Shown piece after piece: positions 6,245 to 6,691 of a DNA stretch of 6,691 nucleotides (positions within the stretch are counted from its first letter, which is position 1; each line of letters starts with the position of its first letter). The notes below the pieces were generated by a model. That model was not told the origin of the DNA. It saw nothing but the letters and a program-made list of their open reading frames with translations, and made no database searches. Source of the stretch: Eubacteriales bacterium (GTDB lineage Bacteria; Bacillota; Clostridia; Peptostreptococcales; Anaerovoracaceae); the NCBI GenBank assembly GCA_028692535.1, contig JAQUXD010000093.1, forward strand, positions 1 to 6,691, in the 5' to 3' direction. Made by a program: the position numbers and the translations under genes.

Positions 6245-6691
6245 TTATCCTTTGTATCCGAAATTGCTGAGATCTGTCTGGCTGTCACGCCAATTCTCAC
6301 GAACCTTCACCCACAATTCCAGATAAACCTTCGTCCCCAACAGACCTTCGATTTCCAGGCGCGCGCTTTTCCCGATGCCTTTGAGCTTTTTCCCTTCTTT
6401 CCCAATCAGAATGCCCTTATGGGATTTTTTTTCACAGTAGATGACAGCGCCGATGTTGGTGATCTCCGGCTTTTCTTCATACATTTCTATCTCGATCGCC
6501 ACGCCGTGAGGCACCTCGTCGTTCAGATACATCAGCACTTTTTCGCGGATGATTTCACTCACAAGGAAGCGTTCCGGATAATCCGTCACCATATCTGCCG
6601 GGAAATACATCGGTCCTTCCACCAGCATACCCTCAATGGTTTCCAAAAGAACATCCACATTATGACCCAGCTTGGCCTGGGTGCCGATGAT
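6245..6691 (-). CDS. era: GTPase Era, C-terminal part (5' end outside window)
   Basis: Era is a GTP-binding protein that assists 30S ribosome assembly and binds the 3' end of 16S rRNA. The frame is open to the right edge and gives 148 residues, roughly half of the usual 300; the GTPase motifs G1 to G4 lie beyond the window. Visible are the end of the G domain (IIGTQAKLGHNVDVLLETIE), the linker with EGPMYFPADMVTDYPERF that is diagnostic of Era, and the type II KH domain (HKGILIGKEGKKLKGIGKSAR, GxxG loop IGKEG at about 6392-6406). The C-terminus ELWVKVRENWRDSQTDLSNFGYKG follows the family ending. A GTG at 6658 is not the real start because homologous sequence continues upstream of it. The G5 loop reads TQAKLG where a Ser-Ala pair is usual. 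Confidence 0.97.
   Translation of the reverse strand: MIGTQAKLGHNVDVLLETIEGMLVEGPMYFPADMVTDYPERFLVSEIIREKVLMYLNDEVPHGVAIEIEMYEEKPEITNIGAVIYCEKKSHKGILIGKEGKKLKGIGKSARLEIEGLLGTKVYLELWVKVRENWRDSQTDLSNFGYKG

Overview
The window looks like ordinary chromosome from a Gram-positive anaerobe of the class Clostridia (Bacillota). The evidence is the gene order era–recO–DUF4342 protein–glycyl-tRNA synthetase–pyruvate phosphate dikinase, the purine-rich Shine-Dalgarno sequences (AAAGGGG types), a TTG start, a single-chain dimeric GlyRS and a PPDK that closely follows the clostridial type. The base composition is moderate, not strongly AT-rich, which would suit a gut or oral lineage outside the low-GC Clostridium genus. 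I cannot name the species.

Everything real is on the minus strand, so the genes read from right to left. From 6691 to 602 there is one tightly packed gene train: the 3' part of era (KH-domain half, cut by the window edge), recO (2 nt after era), a small DUF4342 protein with a repeat-rich tail (36 nt after recO), glyS (27 nt later) and ppdK (25 nt later). No terminator or convincing promoter appears between these genes, so co-transcription is likely. A strong intrinsic terminator at 529-558 closes the train about 40 nt after the ppdK stop.

A second unit starts right behind it. A near-consensus promoter (TTGACA, 18 bp spacer, TATATT; 474-503) and a 22-bp near-palindrome over the predicted transcription start (443-464) lead into a short GntR-family regulator of the YtrA type, which uses a TTG start. 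Its 3' end overlaps by 20 nt the first 15 codons of an ABC transporter ATP-binding subunit (46 to the left edge). This is the usual layout of self-regulated YtrA-type GntR/ABC exporter operons.

The first unit combines ribosome assembly (Era), recombinational repair (RecO), tRNA charging (GlyRS) and central carbon metabolism (PPDK). The shared transcript suggests coordinated growth-linked expression, not a common pathway. The least understood gene is the DUF4342 protein, whose C-terminal half is built of 11-residue repeats resembling LEA-type or amphipathic-helix proteins. I see no CRISPR array, insertion sequence, prophage, RNA gene or defence system, and no clear previously undescribed system. 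The best leads are the DUF4342 tail and the GntR operator.
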